The notes beneath the pieces are model-generated. The model was not told the DNA's origin, ran no database searches, and worked only from the letters and a program-made list of their open reading frames with translations. A DNA stretch of 64,000 nt from Firmicutes bacterium OM04-13BH (GTDB lineage Bacteria > Bacillota > Clostridia > Lachnospirales > Lachnospiraceae). Positions within the stretch are counted from its first letter, which is position 1. Every line of letters starts with the position of its first letter. Position numbers and translations under genes: made by a program. The stretch covers positions 186,001-250,000 of the forward strand of contig QULP01000005.1 in NCBI GenBank assembly GCA_003481745.1. Direction: 5' to 3'. Of the stretch, positions 37,342 to 45,695 are shown piece after piece.

Positions 37342-39978
37342 ATGGCATTAATGGAAAAGTACGATGCATTTATCAGCTACAGTCATGCAGAGGATAATGC
37401 AGAGATTGCGGAGGCACTTCATAAAAAACTGGAGCATTATCGGATTCCTTCTCAAATTCAGAAAATAACAGGAAAAAAGAAAATAGAACGAGTCTTTCGG
37501 GATAAAGAAGAATTACCACTTTCTGCAAATCTCACAGAAAATATTTATACCGCATTAGATAATTCAGAATATCTGATTGTGCTTTGTTCCCCGGAATCAC
37601 GGGCATCTCAATGGGTGCAAAGAGAGATAGAATATTTTGCAGGAGTTCATGGAAAAGAGCGTATCTTTGCAATATTAATAAAAGGAGAACCGGAAGAGGT
37701 ATTTCCTCCAATTCTCTGTGAAAAGACAGAAATAAAAACAGATATCAATGGTCAAAATTACATAATTACAGAACCAGTTGAACCGCTTGCAGCAGATGTC
37801 AGAGGGTATTCAAAAAAAGAACGGTTAAAAAAATTAGATGCAGAATTCTTACGCCTGATAGCAGGAATCCTGCAGTGTCCTTATGATGAGTTAAAACAGC
37901 GGCATCAGGAATACCGAATGAAGATTGCAATTGCAGCAATGAGTGCAGTCATGTTTCTTGGAATCGCATTTGGCATGTATTCAGCATATCAAAGGAATCA
38001 GGTTAATACAGCATATCAGCAGTCATTAATAAATCAAATGAAGAGTCTGTCGGAAGAATCAGAACGATATCTTGATGGAGGAGACAGGATAAGTGCACTA
38101 AAGACAGCACTTGAAGTTCAGATAGAAGGACAGAGCAGTATTTATCCGATAGTACCGGAGCAAATCTATGCTTTAAATAAGGCACTGTATACCTATCAGC
38201 GTTCAAGCAATTATATTTATAAGCCAGAAAAAATGAAAACCATGGATGGGGCAGTAACAGTGGTAAATGGCTTCAGTTCAGATGGAAGTTTGTTTTTTGC
38301 ACTTGATTCCTTTGGACAAGCTTATTTTTATGATACAGACACAGAAAAAGTGGTATGGAAAATTAATGCAGAAAAAGTTTTCGAAACAACAGGAGAAAAT
38401 TTTATCTGGGGTAAATTTAACGGAAACCATTCGATTGTGATGGCAACAGAACATTACTTTGTGGCATTGGATGTAGAAAAACAATCCTGTGGAGCGATTG
38501 CGAAAACAAAAAAGAAAAATCAAAAAGATCAGGCGATGGATTTGTATAAAAACAAATTAGCGGTGTGTTATAAAATCAAGAAAGAAAATGCCAAATATGA
38601 CAGTATCAGTCTGTTTATTTATGATATGGAAAAGGGGGAACTTTCAGAGACGTATGATTACCTTTCAGAAAAAGAAACAAAATATATAGCTGAGATTGAT
38701 CAGATTAGTAAAATAGTTTTTTCAGAAAATGGAAATTATCTGGCAATATCAAAATCGTGGCGTAGCCTAAGTGGTGAGGACGAACAAAGTAAAATGATTT
38801 CTATTTATGATATGAAAAATGGAGAAATTGTTCAGAGGTTTGGAACGAAAAGTGTTTTAGATCTTTGTTTTATAGATGAAGATGCAGTTGCTTCGGTAGA
38901 ACATAGCTCATCTTTATCGCCATACTATAATGGATGGGAAATGCAGGAAAGTATTTACAGTCTAAAAGATGGAAAGAGCTTGTGGCAAAGCCAAAAGACT
39001 AGAATAACAGATACGATAGCAGTAGATAACCCAGCCGCTTTTTGTAAATATATTAGTAAGGTTAATACAGATACGAATGGAGAAAAGGCAGAAGTAGTTG
39101 GATTTAGCTGTGAAGGAAATTTGACATTGGTAAGAAAAGGCGATTGGGATATTCTATTTCAGAAAGATTTTGAATATGATATTGTGGAAATTCAAAAGAT
39201 AGATGACAATAATATTTTGGTTGGACTTAATAATGGAACCGTTTATCGTGTTATGACTTGTAGTTTGTGGAGTAAGATGTTGATTGTAGATGCTGATATT
39301 AGTGAAGAATATTACAACGCAAAGATAGATAAAATTGTTCAGCTAAAGTCACATGACTTAGTATTCTCAAAAAAGATATTTGATGAATCTATGAAAAAAG
39401 AGGGAACAAAACGACCGGAATTTGGAAATGATGTAACCAATAATGAAGGAGAAAAAGTAGTTGGAACAAAGTACAGGGCAGAAGTTGAAGGTGATTCAAT
39501 CATTATAACGGACAGAAAAACGAAAGAAACCGTTTTGACAATTCCCATGTATCAGGCAGAAGATATGGTTTACGGATTTTTTAATAATGATGAACAATTT
39601 TTGGTATATAATGAACAGTATGAGGAAATTGTAGTCTGGGATATGGAAACAGGAAGTATTTTAAAACAGCAAGAACTGGATTTGGAATCCCCGGTTAAAA
39701 CACAAATCATTATAGATGAAGATTTGCATCTCTTTGCATTAAATCTTGAATATGGAAACATATCGTTTACGGCTGAAGAAACACCACATAATACATTAGA
39801 TCTTTTTTATTACGACGATGAGTTTAATATTTATCGGTATGCAAGTATTCCTTATGGGGATATTGATTTCAAAAATAAGAAACTATATGTAAGAGATGGG
39901 CAGGATTATTATTCGACATGGATTTACAGTTATGATGAACTGGTGGAAAGAGCAGAAAAAATTTTAAAAGAAAAATAG
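37342..39978 (+). CDS. Membrane-anchored TIR-domain protein with beta-propeller-like C-terminus
   Basis: A protein of 878 residues. Residues 5-140 are a TIR domain (YDAFISYSHAEDN, then RVFRDKEELPLSANL, then SEYLIVLCSPESRAS). WVQREIEYF carries Glu95 at the position of the catalytic Glu of TIR NADases such as SARM1. One transmembrane helix lies near 193-213 (KIAIAAMSAVMFLGIAFGMY). A coiled segment follows. Residues 300-870 are repeats of beta strands with SxDG/xVWDxETG-like turns (FSSDGSLFFALDS, IVVWDMETGSIL), as in WD40-type propellers. The likely topology is cytosolic TIR and extracytoplasmic propeller. It may cleave NAD+ or make an ADP-ribose signal, as known for bacterial TIR defence proteins; this is inferred, not shown. 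AGAGGAAAGAGAG precedes ATG 37342. Confidence 0.85.
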   Translation: MALMEKYDAFISYSHAEDNAEIAEALHKKLEHYRIPSQIQKITGKKKIERVFRDKEELPLSANLTENIYTALDNSEYLIVLCSPESRASQWVQREIEYFAGVHGKERIFAILIKGEPEEVFPPILCEKTEIKTDINGQNYIITEPVEPLAADVRGYSKKERLKKLDAEFLRLIAGILQCPYDELKQRHQEYRMKIAIAAMSAVMFLGIAFGMYSAYQRNQVNTAYQQSLINQMKSLSEESERYLDGGDRISALKTALEVQIEGQSSIYPIVPEQIYALNKALYTYQRSSNYIYKPEKMKTMDGAVTVVNGFSSDGSLFFALDSFGQAYFYDTDTEKVVWKINAEKVFETTGENFIWGKFNGNHSIVMATEHYFVALDVEKQSCGAIAKTKKKNQKDQAMDLYKNKLAVCYKIKKENAKYDSISLFIYDMEKGELSETYDYLSEKETKYIAEIDQISKIVFSENGNYLAISKSWRSLSGEDEQSKMISIYDMKNGEIVQRFGTKSVLDLCFIDEDAVASVEHSSSLSPYYNGWEMQESIYSLKDGKSLWQSQKTRITDTIAVDNPAAFCKYISKVNTDTNGEKAEVVGFSCEGNLTLVRKGDWDILFQKDFEYDIVEIQKIDDNNILVGLNNGTVYRVMTCSLWSKMLIVDADISEEYYNAKIDKIVQLKSHDLVFSKKIFDESMKKEGTKRPEFGNDVTNNEGEKVVGTKYRAEVEGDSIIITDRKTKETVLTIPMYQAEDMVYGFFNNDEQFLVYNEQYEEIVVWDMETGSILKQQELDLESPVKTQIIIDEDLHLFALNLEYGNISFTAEETPHNTLDLFYYDDEFNIYRYASIPYGDIDFKNKKLYVRDGQDYYSTWIYSYDELVERAEKILKEK

Positions 39979-40005
39979 AATTAATAGTGGCGAAAAGTGA
40001 TAGTG

Positions 40006-40042
40006 ACGGAGTTTTCTGGTTTGGCGGAAAGCTCCGTTTTTT
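40006..40042 (+). terminator. Terminator after the TIR gene
   Basis: ACGGAG pairs with CTCCGT followed by T6. It shares its loop pattern (TTTTCTGG...GCGGAAAG) and trailing TTGTTGTA with the terminator at 36417. Confidence 0.75.
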
Positions 40043-40051
40043 GTTGTAGAA

Positions 40052-40119
40052 TTTCAGCAAGGAGTTTCAAAATTTGAAAAAGATGGGAGAGTTGAAATTG
40101 GGAGAAGATGGTTTAATAA
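40052..40119 (+). promoter_or_regulatory. P1 element, copy 2
   Basis: TTTCAG at 40052 and TTTCAA at 40065 (13 bp apart), TTGAAA at 40092 (27 bp after the second box), a 16-bp spacer, and TAATAA at 40114. It lies 54 bp before the next gene. Confidence 0.7.
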
Positions 40120-40172
40120 AGATAGAAAGTGAAGAGAAACCTTATTAAAATCTAAAGTAGGAGGAAGAAAGT

Positions 40173-40478
40173 ATGTGGATTATTATAATTTATTATGTTG
40201 GGATACCATTAAGTGCAATTGCGGGTATGGCAGTTATTTTGTATTATCTTTTTGGAGAACATGGAGAGTGGATAGGAATGGCATCTAATATTATGGCTTT
40301 GTTTATGTTAGTTGGGGCTGTAATTGGATTTCTTTCATCATTGCATGAATTAGTTTATGGTAGATTGATTAAAGGAGATAAATCAGTTGGAATTATGGAA
40401 AACTTGTTTAGTATGTTGGTATATGGTGGTTTAGCTTTTATGATAAGCTGTTTTTTTATTAGAAATTATCTCATGTAA
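40173..40478 (+). CDS. Small membrane protein, 101 residues
   Basis: Three hydrophobic segments (WIIIIYYVGIPLSAIAGMAV, residues about 36-56, and FMISCFFI near the end) with little soluble sequence. GTAGGAGG lies just before ATG 40173. I recognise no family. It is expressed from a P1 element and followed by a P2 promoter, so it is probably a single-gene unit of the accessory locus. Confidence 0.65.
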   Translation: MWIIIIYYVGIPLSAIAGMAVILYYLFGEHGEWIGMASNIMALFMLVGAVIGFLSSLHELVYGRLIKGDKSVGIMENLFSMLVYGGLAFMISCFFIRNYLM

Positions 40479-40507
40479 GCAAGTGAAATAACTTATTTGA
40501 GAGAGAT

Positions 40508-40581
40508 TGCGTCTCATTTTAAATAAAATTTGACGACAAAAATCGACACGTATTGTGAGAAAATATTTAAAAAGGTAAAAT
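40508..40581 (+). promoter_or_regulatory. P2 element, copy 1
   Basis: TGCGTCT at 40508; TGACGACAAAAATCGACAC from 40531; the -35-like TTGTGA at 40553; a 17-bp spacer; TAAAAT at 40576. The predicted RNA start is about 33 bases before ATG 40621. Confidence 0.75.
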
Positions 40582-40620
40582 AAAAAGCAAGAATAACAGC
40601 TTAAAGGGGGAATATTTCTT

Positions 40621-41997
40621 ATGAGAAAAGAAAAAGAACTAAGTGCAATGAAAAAATTCATCAAGAAAATGGCAATTGCAGTTCTTACAGGAGCAATTGC
40701 ATTTTCGGTTGTACCCGCAACAGTTCAGGCAGCAGGATGGAAACAAAACAAGAATGGATACTGGTGGCAGGAAAATGATTACAGTTATCCGAAAAATCAG
40801 TGGAAAACCATTTATGGAAAACAGTATCATTTTAATTCAAAGGGATATATGGATACCGACTGGACGAAGGTAGATGGAAAATGGTATTACTTTGGTGGAA
40901 AAAATGATGGAGCGAAGAAGACTTACTGGCAAAAGGTAAGAGGAAAATATTACTGGCTTGGAAGCAATGGTGTGATGAGAACAGGCTGGCAAAATGTATA
41001 TGGAAAATATTATTGGCTTGGCAGTTCTAATGACGGAGCAATGAAGACAGGCTGGCAAAAAGTAGGGGGAAAATACTATTTACTTGGGAAAAATGGTGAT
41101 ATGAAAAGTGGCTGGCAGACTGTATATGGAAAGAAATATTATCTTGGCGGTGCAAATGATGGTTCGATGAAAACAGGTTGGCAGAAGATTGGTGGTTCGG
41201 ATTACTACTTTGGAAGAACTGGGGAATCCAATGAGGGTGTTTTAAGAACAAGTACCTGGGTTGGAAATTATTATGTAGATTCATCAGGAAGATGGGATAA
41301 ATATAAAAAAATAGATACAAGTAATTACATGTTGAATGGAAAATATAAAAATTTAGTATCGGATTTGGGAATGCAAGTAATCGATAAAAAGTCAAATCGT
41401 TATAAGAAGGATAAAGTAGAGTTATATTGGATGCCTGGAGATTGTTTTGGAGTGACAAATGAAGGGACAAGTTTTGTAAATGTGTATGGAATTGTACCTG
41501 GAGATTCCTTGAATAGAGCTAGAAGTATATTAGTAAATAAAGGTTGGACAGAAGTTAATGGATATAGTAGTAATAGCTATAATTATGTATTTCTAAAAAA
41601 AATAGACGAAAGACTTCATATGGTAGAATTTGATACGAATTCACGTGGAATTTTGCAGAATTGGTATTTGATGAATTGGCCACAAGGTGAGTGGGTTCTA
41701 GAGTATTATAGCATGAAGTCTGAAAATGCGGTAGTAATGGAATCCCCACAACAGGAATCTGATACAACAGAAGCTGAAATTCCAGATACCGAGGCAAATA
41801 GCGAAGAACCTGCACTTCCAGAAACAGCAGAGCAGGAAACTTCCGATGTGACTCAGAACGAGAATAATACAACAGAAATAGAAGAAGAACAGGTAACTCA
41901 GGAAGAACAAGTTTCTGAAGAAGAGTCAACCGAAGAGACTCAGCAAGTAGAAGAAAATAAAGAAGAAAACCAGTCATCAGAGATGATAAATGAATAA
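40621..41997 (+). CDS. Secreted cell-wall-binding-repeat protein
   Basis: A protein of 458 residues. The signal peptide (KKMAIAVLTGAIAFSVVP, cleavage near VQAAG) is followed by about eight aromatic-glycine repeats of the choline/cell-wall-binding kind (GWQKVGGKYYLLG style) over residues 35-215. A unique domain of about 140 residues comes next, then a Glu/Gln/Thr-rich tail of about 80 residues. It should attach non-covalently to the wall. AAAGGGGGAA lies upstream of ATG 40621, and a P2 promoter precedes it. It shares its signal peptide and repeat region with the protein at 44099 but has a different middle domain. Confidence 0.82.
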   Translation: MRKEKELSAMKKFIKKMAIAVLTGAIAFSVVPATVQAAGWKQNKNGYWWQENDYSYPKNQWKTIYGKQYHFNSKGYMDTDWTKVDGKWYYFGGKNDGAKKTYWQKVRGKYYWLGSNGVMRTGWQNVYGKYYWLGSSNDGAMKTGWQKVGGKYYLLGKNGDMKSGWQTVYGKKYYLGGANDGSMKTGWQKIGGSDYYFGRTGESNEGVLRTSTWVGNYYVDSSGRWDKYKKIDTSNYMLNGKYKNLVSDLGMQVIDKKSNRYKKDKVELYWMPGDCFGVTNEGTSFVNVYGIVPGDSLNRARSILVNKGWTEVNGYSSNSYNYVFLKKIDERLHMVEFDTNSRGILQNWYLMNWPQGEWVLEYYSMKSENAVVMESPQQESDTTEAEIPDTEANSEEPALPETAEQETSDVTQNENNTTEIEEEQVTQEEQVSEEESTEETQQVEENKEENQSSEMINE

Positions 41998-42030
41998 TAA
42001 AATACTGTCCGAGTTAAAGGGGGAAAGCTA

Positions 42031-42678
42031 ATGTACTGTAATAATTGTGGCACACAAATGGCAGATGGAGCAAAATTCTGCCCTAAGTGTGGAATGAAGA
42101 TGGATATTCAAAATCCGGCAAATCAAAATCCAGTAAATCAAAGCATGGGAAGTCCAAATATGGGAAGTCCAAATATGGGAAATCAAATTCCGAATAATAA
42201 TTATCAACCCAATCCTGCGCCTGTTTATTATGCGGCTGATTCAGGTGAACTTCCAATGCGATGGTATAAATTTGTGATATGGGTTCAATTATTTCTTAAT
42301 GCATTGTTAAACATAGTTTCTGGAATAATGACTATGACAGGAGCACATTATCAAGGACAGGCAACAGTGGTTTATATGGTTTATGGGAGCTTGAAAGGAT
42401 TAGATATTGTAATAGGGATTATGATGCTTGTATTAGCAGGAGGAGCAATCTGGGTAAGACAGATGCTGAGTAAATTCCAGAAGATGGGACCAACTGCTTA
42501 TGTAATTCTTTTAGCTTCAAATGGTATAGTAAATTTGATATATGCGATTATGGTATCTGCTATTACAAGATTGAATGCGTTTAGTGCCACTGTAATTTCT
42601 CAAATTATAGCAAGTATTGCACTGTGTATTTGCAATTACATTTATTTCAATAAGAGAAAATCTATGTTTGTAAATTAA
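42031..42678 (+). CDS. Zinc-ribbon protein with four membrane segments
   Basis: A protein of 215 residues. The N-terminal zinc ribbon (MYCNNCGTQ, then FCPKCGMK) is followed by an Asn/Pro-rich linker with repeats of GSPNMG, then about four hydrophobic segments from residue 78 on. TAAAGGGGGAAAG precedes ATG 42031. It lies 33 bases after the cell-wall protein without its own promoter, so it is co-transcribed. Function unknown. Confidence 0.75.
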   Translation: MYCNNCGTQMADGAKFCPKCGMKMDIQNPANQNPVNQSMGSPNMGSPNMGNQIPNNNYQPNPAPVYYAADSGELPMRWYKFVIWVQLFLNALLNIVSGIMTMTGAHYQGQATVVYMVYGSLKGLDIVIGIMMLVLAGGAIWVRQMLSKFQKMGPTAYVILLASNGIVNLIYAIMVSAITRLNAFSATVISQIIASIALCICNYIYFNKRKSMFVN

Positions 42679-42684
42679 TCGAAG

Positions 42685-42721
42685 GAGCATGTAGAGAGTA
42701 AAATCTTTGCATGCTCTTTTT
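42685..42721 (+). terminator. Terminator
   Basis: GAGCATG pairs with CATGCTC around a 18-base loop and is followed by T5. Confidence 0.7.
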
Positions 42722-42731
42722 GCGTTCAAAA

Positions 42732-42799
42732 TTTCAAAAAATAATTTCAAAATTAAAAAAATATACAGTCAATGAAATCCCAGGAAAATGTTTTAATAA
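42732..42799 (+). promoter_or_regulatory. P1 element, copy 3
   Basis: TTTCAA at 42732 and 42745 (13 bp apart), ATGAAA at 42772 (27 bp), a 16-bp spacer, and TAATAA at 42794. A P2 element follows in the same intergenic gap. Confidence 0.7.
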
Positions 42800-42818
42800 A
42801 GACAGAAATAAAGTGCAA

Positions 42819-42891
42819 TGCGTCAAAAGATAATAAAGATTGACGACAAAAATGGACGCATATTGTGAAAATGCACTAAAAAAGTTAGAAT
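42819..42891 (+). promoter_or_regulatory. P2 element, copy 2
   Basis: TGCGTCA at 42819, TGACGACAAAAATGGACGC from 42841, TTGTGA at 42863, a 17-bp spacer, and TAGAAT at 42886. Confidence 0.75.
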
Positions 42892-42932
42892 TACATTGAT
42901 TTAACAGAAAAAAACACGAAAAGGAGAAAAGT

Positions 42933-43574
42933 ATGAAAAAACAAGGGATTTTGAAAATTTTTGCAGGAATGATGTTGATTGCAACTACAACAGCGTGTGG
43001 TTCAAGTTCAGCAGGAGTAAAAAACGTTGATTTAAAAGACCCAGATGGAGATTATCATGTTCAGGTTGATTTTAAAACAAATGAAGTAACTCTTTCCTGT
43101 GATGTGGAAAATGATGATACGGGAACAGGCGAAGGCTGGTCTGAAATTTTAAAAGCCTGCAATAGAGAGCAGGATTCAGCAATCAATTTTGAAACAATGT
43201 CTTTTAATACAACTTATAAAATGTCAGACGATTTTAAGAAAGTATTCAAAGATTTTTGGGAAAATGATTTTCAAAATGAATACTCAGGGGTTGAAATTAA
43301 TGAGGATGGAACGACAGCAGATATAGTGGACCTTTGCAGATTTTTAGCATTGGGAGAACAGTGGGAAGAAAATCCGAATTTACTTGTTACAGAACGTCCG
43401 GTTGTTGAAGATGGAGCAGAGGGAGCAGTAGAAGTATTTGTAACGTATGATGGAAAGGAAGAAAAATTTCAGAAAGCAGATACAGATAAAGATGGATACA
43501 TTTCAGTACAGGAATATATTAAAATGATGGTTTCAAATTATGAAGAAACCATAAAAGAATTTGAGTCAATATAA
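42933..43574 (+). CDS. Lipoprotein with an EF-hand-like loop
   Basis: A protein of 213 residues. The signal peptide ends in a lipobox-like TTTACG (Cys about residue 22). Near the C-terminus DTDKDGYISVQE fits the 12-residue EF-hand loop (D, D, D, G, I, E positions), suggesting Ca2+ binding outside the membrane. The rest shows no recognised domain. AAAGGAGAAAAG precedes ATG 42933. Expressed from tandem P1 and P2 elements and followed 26 bases later by a four-helix membrane protein. Confidence 0.7.
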   Translation: MKKQGILKIFAGMMLIATTTACGSSSAGVKNVDLKDPDGDYHVQVDFKTNEVTLSCDVENDDTGTGEGWSEILKACNREQDSAINFETMSFNTTYKMSDDFKKVFKDFWENDFQNEYSGVEINEDGTTADIVDLCRFLALGEQWEENPNLLVTERPVVEDGAEGAVEVFVTYDGKEEKFQKADTDKDGYISVQEYIKMMVSNYEETIKEFESI

Positions 43575-43600
43575 AAATAGCAGAAGGGGAGTTGGTTTAA

Positions 43601-44023
43601 ATGAAAAAATCAAATAAAGCGTTAAGTATCGTAATTTCAATTATTTATGCAGCTGTTGCTGTTGAATGGATTATTTCGATTGTATCACAATATCTGAAGA
43701 TAAAAGGTGGTTTTTCACCTGTAGCAGAAATCTTATATTTTGTTCCGGCAGTATTAATGTTAATTATTGCAGGAGTAGAAATTTATCGATTAATGAAAGA
43801 GAAAAGTAAAGTTCTTGATGCAGTATTATTTTTAATTTTACCATTTGTAATGTGTATCTCTGCATTTGTGCTTGCACCAGGTATTGTGGATAGCAATGGA
43901 GCATATCATGTCAGCATCATAAGCTCTGTGAGTCTGATGTATTTTGTAAAAGATTTAGTTGCAATTGTAGCAGGACTTGTAGCCCTTATATTGGCAGTGA
44001 TTAAGAAGAAAACAGAAAAATAA
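43601..44023 (+). CDS. Four-helix membrane protein, paralogue family member A
   Basis: A protein of 140 residues with four hydrophobic segments: IIYAAVAVEWIISIV, then YFVPAVLMLIIAGVEIY, then LFLILPFVMCIS, then VAIVAGLVALILAVIKKK. The pattern KS(x)K-x(5-8)-I-IYA-x-x-A-x-x-W at the start recurs at 47825 (twice), 51686 and 53316. Function unknown. AGAAGGGGAG precedes ATG 43601. It follows the EF-hand lipoprotein gene and is probably its partner. Confidence 0.72.
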   Translation: MKKSNKALSIVISIIYAAVAVEWIISIVSQYLKIKGGFSPVAEILYFVPAVLMLIIAGVEIYRLMKEKSKVLDAVLFLILPFVMCISAFVLAPGIVDSNGAYHVSIISSVSLMYFVKDLVAIVAGLVALILAVIKKKTEK

Positions 44024-44072
44024 AATGACTGTAAATACAGTAAATGCAATATGAAAAGGAGGGGCACAATAG

Positions 44073-44102
44073 ATGAGGAAAGAAAAAAACCTGAAACAAT
44101 GA
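44073..44102 (+). other. Frameshifted ancestral start / 9-codon leader overlapping the next gene
   Basis: After AAGGAGGGG, ATG 44073 reads MRKEKNLKQ and stops at TGA 44100-44102, overlapping the in-frame ATG 44099 of the next gene (ATGA). The paralogue at 40621 begins MRKEKELSAMKK in one frame, so the leader is probably the old start put out of frame by an indel in an A run. Re-initiation at the overlap could still give the protein. Confidence 0.6.
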
Positions 44103-45577
44103 AAATGCTTATCAAAAAAATAGCAGTTGTAGCTTGTGCTGCAACGCTTGCATTTTCTATGATACCTGCAACAGTTCAGGCAGCAGGGTGGAAGCAGAAC
44201 AAAAATGGTTATTTGTGGCAGGAGAATGATTACAGCTATCCCAAAAATCAGTGGAAAACCATTTATGGAAAACAGTATCACTTTAATTCCGGTGGATATA
44301 TGGATACTGGCTGGACAAAAATAGATGGCAGATGGTATTATCTGGGGGCAAGAAATGACGGGGCAAAGAAAACTTACTGGCAGAAAGTGTATGGAAAATA
44401 CTATTGGCTTGGAAGTAATGGTGTGATGAGAACTGGATGGCAAAAAGTATATGGAAAATATTACTGGCTTGGCGGTTCGAATGATGGAGCAATGAAAACT
44501 GGCTGGCAGAAAGTAGGAAAATACTACTATTGGCTCGGTCATTCCAATGACGGAGCAATGAAAACTGGTTGGCAAACTATCTATGGAAAGAAATACTATC
44601 TGGGCGGAGCAAATGATGGAGCGATGAAAACCGGATGGCAGCAGATTAGTGGATATTGGTACTATTTTGGTGGTGCAGATGATGGTTCACTCAAAACAAA
44701 TACTTGGATTGGAAACTACTATGTAGATGGAAATGGAAGATGGACAAAAACAAGAAAGACAGATAAACAGATATTAAGTGAATTTATAAGTGGAGGAAAT
44801 TATAAGAGATATACAAATGGATATTCAAATTTGTCTTATGCTATTGCGGATTTAAATGCAGATTCTGTTCCTGAATTATTAATTGAATCGAAGACAGAAG
44901 CCAGCGGCTTTTACGTGACATGGGTATTTACATTAGATAAAAATAAGAATGTTGTACCGGTTAAAGTAGAAGATTCTGAGTTAGTATTAGAAGAGTATGC
45001 AAGTTATGGTTATGGACAATTTAGATACTCCCAAAAGTATAAGGCTGTAATAGTATCTACAACATTTAGGTCGAATAGTAATTTGGGAGATATTCCGTTC
45101 TATAAATTACAAGGAACGAGCTTAAAACATTCATTTAACATAGTTTGGGATAAGTGGGATAATCCTTCTAATTACAGATATGATTCAAATGGAAATAAAA
45201 CAGAAATTACAAAAAGTGAGATAGAGGTATATAAACAGGAACTTATTGATTTTTCCTGGACGCAATTTGGCAGTTGGACAAAAAGTTATTCTGAAACGGA
45301 TGAATCTCAACCAGTTGTTCAGAGTGCAAATGAAAGTGAAAATCAGAATGAATCCCCAGTTGTAATTCCAGAAGAAACACAGGGGGATGAACAGAATGGC
45401 GAGCAGAACTTAGAGCAGGATGAAAATAAAGAAGTAGAACAAGATACAAAAGTAGAACAGGATGCAGAAATTCAGGAAGATGAAGAAATTCAGGCAGATG
45501 AAGAAATTTCAGAACAACCTTCAGAAGAATCTCAATCAGCAGAAACTCAGAAAACCGAAGAACAAGTAGATGAATAA
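44099..45577 (+). CDS. Secreted cell-wall-binding-repeat protein, second paralogue
   Basis: A protein of about 492 residues. The signal peptide (KIAVVACAATLAFSMIP, cleavage near VQAAG) is followed by about nine Gly-Trp repeats (TGWQKVYGKYYWLG style). The middle domain includes YAIADLNADSVPELLIE, recalling the D-x-N-x-D-x-x-P-E-L pattern of secreted VCBS/dockerin-like modules, followed by a strand-rich part. The tail is Glu/Gln-rich. It shares the N-terminal half with the 40621 protein but not the middle, which fits domain swapping on a wall-binding scaffold. The start at 44099 (MKMLIKK) depends on re-initiation at the ATGA overlap; an in-frame ATG at 44051 has no site. Confidence 0.8.
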   Translation: MKMLIKKIAVVACAATLAFSMIPATVQAAGWKQNKNGYLWQENDYSYPKNQWKTIYGKQYHFNSGGYMDTGWTKIDGRWYYLGARNDGAKKTYWQKVYGKYYWLGSNGVMRTGWQKVYGKYYWLGGSNDGAMKTGWQKVGKYYYWLGHSNDGAMKTGWQTIYGKKYYLGGANDGAMKTGWQQISGYWYYFGGADDGSLKTNTWIGNYYVDGNGRWTKTRKTDKQILSEFISGGNYKRYTNGYSNLSYAIADLNADSVPELLIESKTEASGFYVTWVFTLDKNKNVVPVKVEDSELVLEEYASYGYGQFRYSQKYKAVIVSTTFRSNSNLGDIPFYKLQGTSLKHSFNIVWDKWDNPSNYRYDSNGNKTEITKSEIEVYKQELIDFSWTQFGSWTKSYSETDESQPVVQSANESENQNESPVVIPEETQGDEQNGEQNLEQDENKEVEQDTKVEQDAEIQEDEEIQADEEISEQPSEESQSAETQKTEEQVDE

Positions 45578-45584
45578 ACTTAAG

Positions 45585-45616
45585 AACCTGTGGAGAGAAA
45601 TCTCTGCAGGTTTTTT
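45585..45616 (+). terminator. Terminator
   Basis: AACCTGTGGAGAG pairs with CTCTGCAGGTT and is followed by T6. A near copy is at 48641. Confidence 0.85.
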
Positions 45617-45695
45617 GACTTTTATTAAAGTATGATAGTGTGGTATAATAAAAATAAATCAAAAGAGAATAACATGATACTAAAAGGAGTTAGAA

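Noticed and set aside
41027..41977. Minus-strand frames opposite the wall-binding protein
   Set aside because: They arise from the repeats and low-complexity tail of the plus-strand gene.
40700..44700. CRISPR-like array
   Set aside because: The repeated DNA encodes Gly-Trp wall-binding repeats in frame; repeats are imperfect and without unique spacers.
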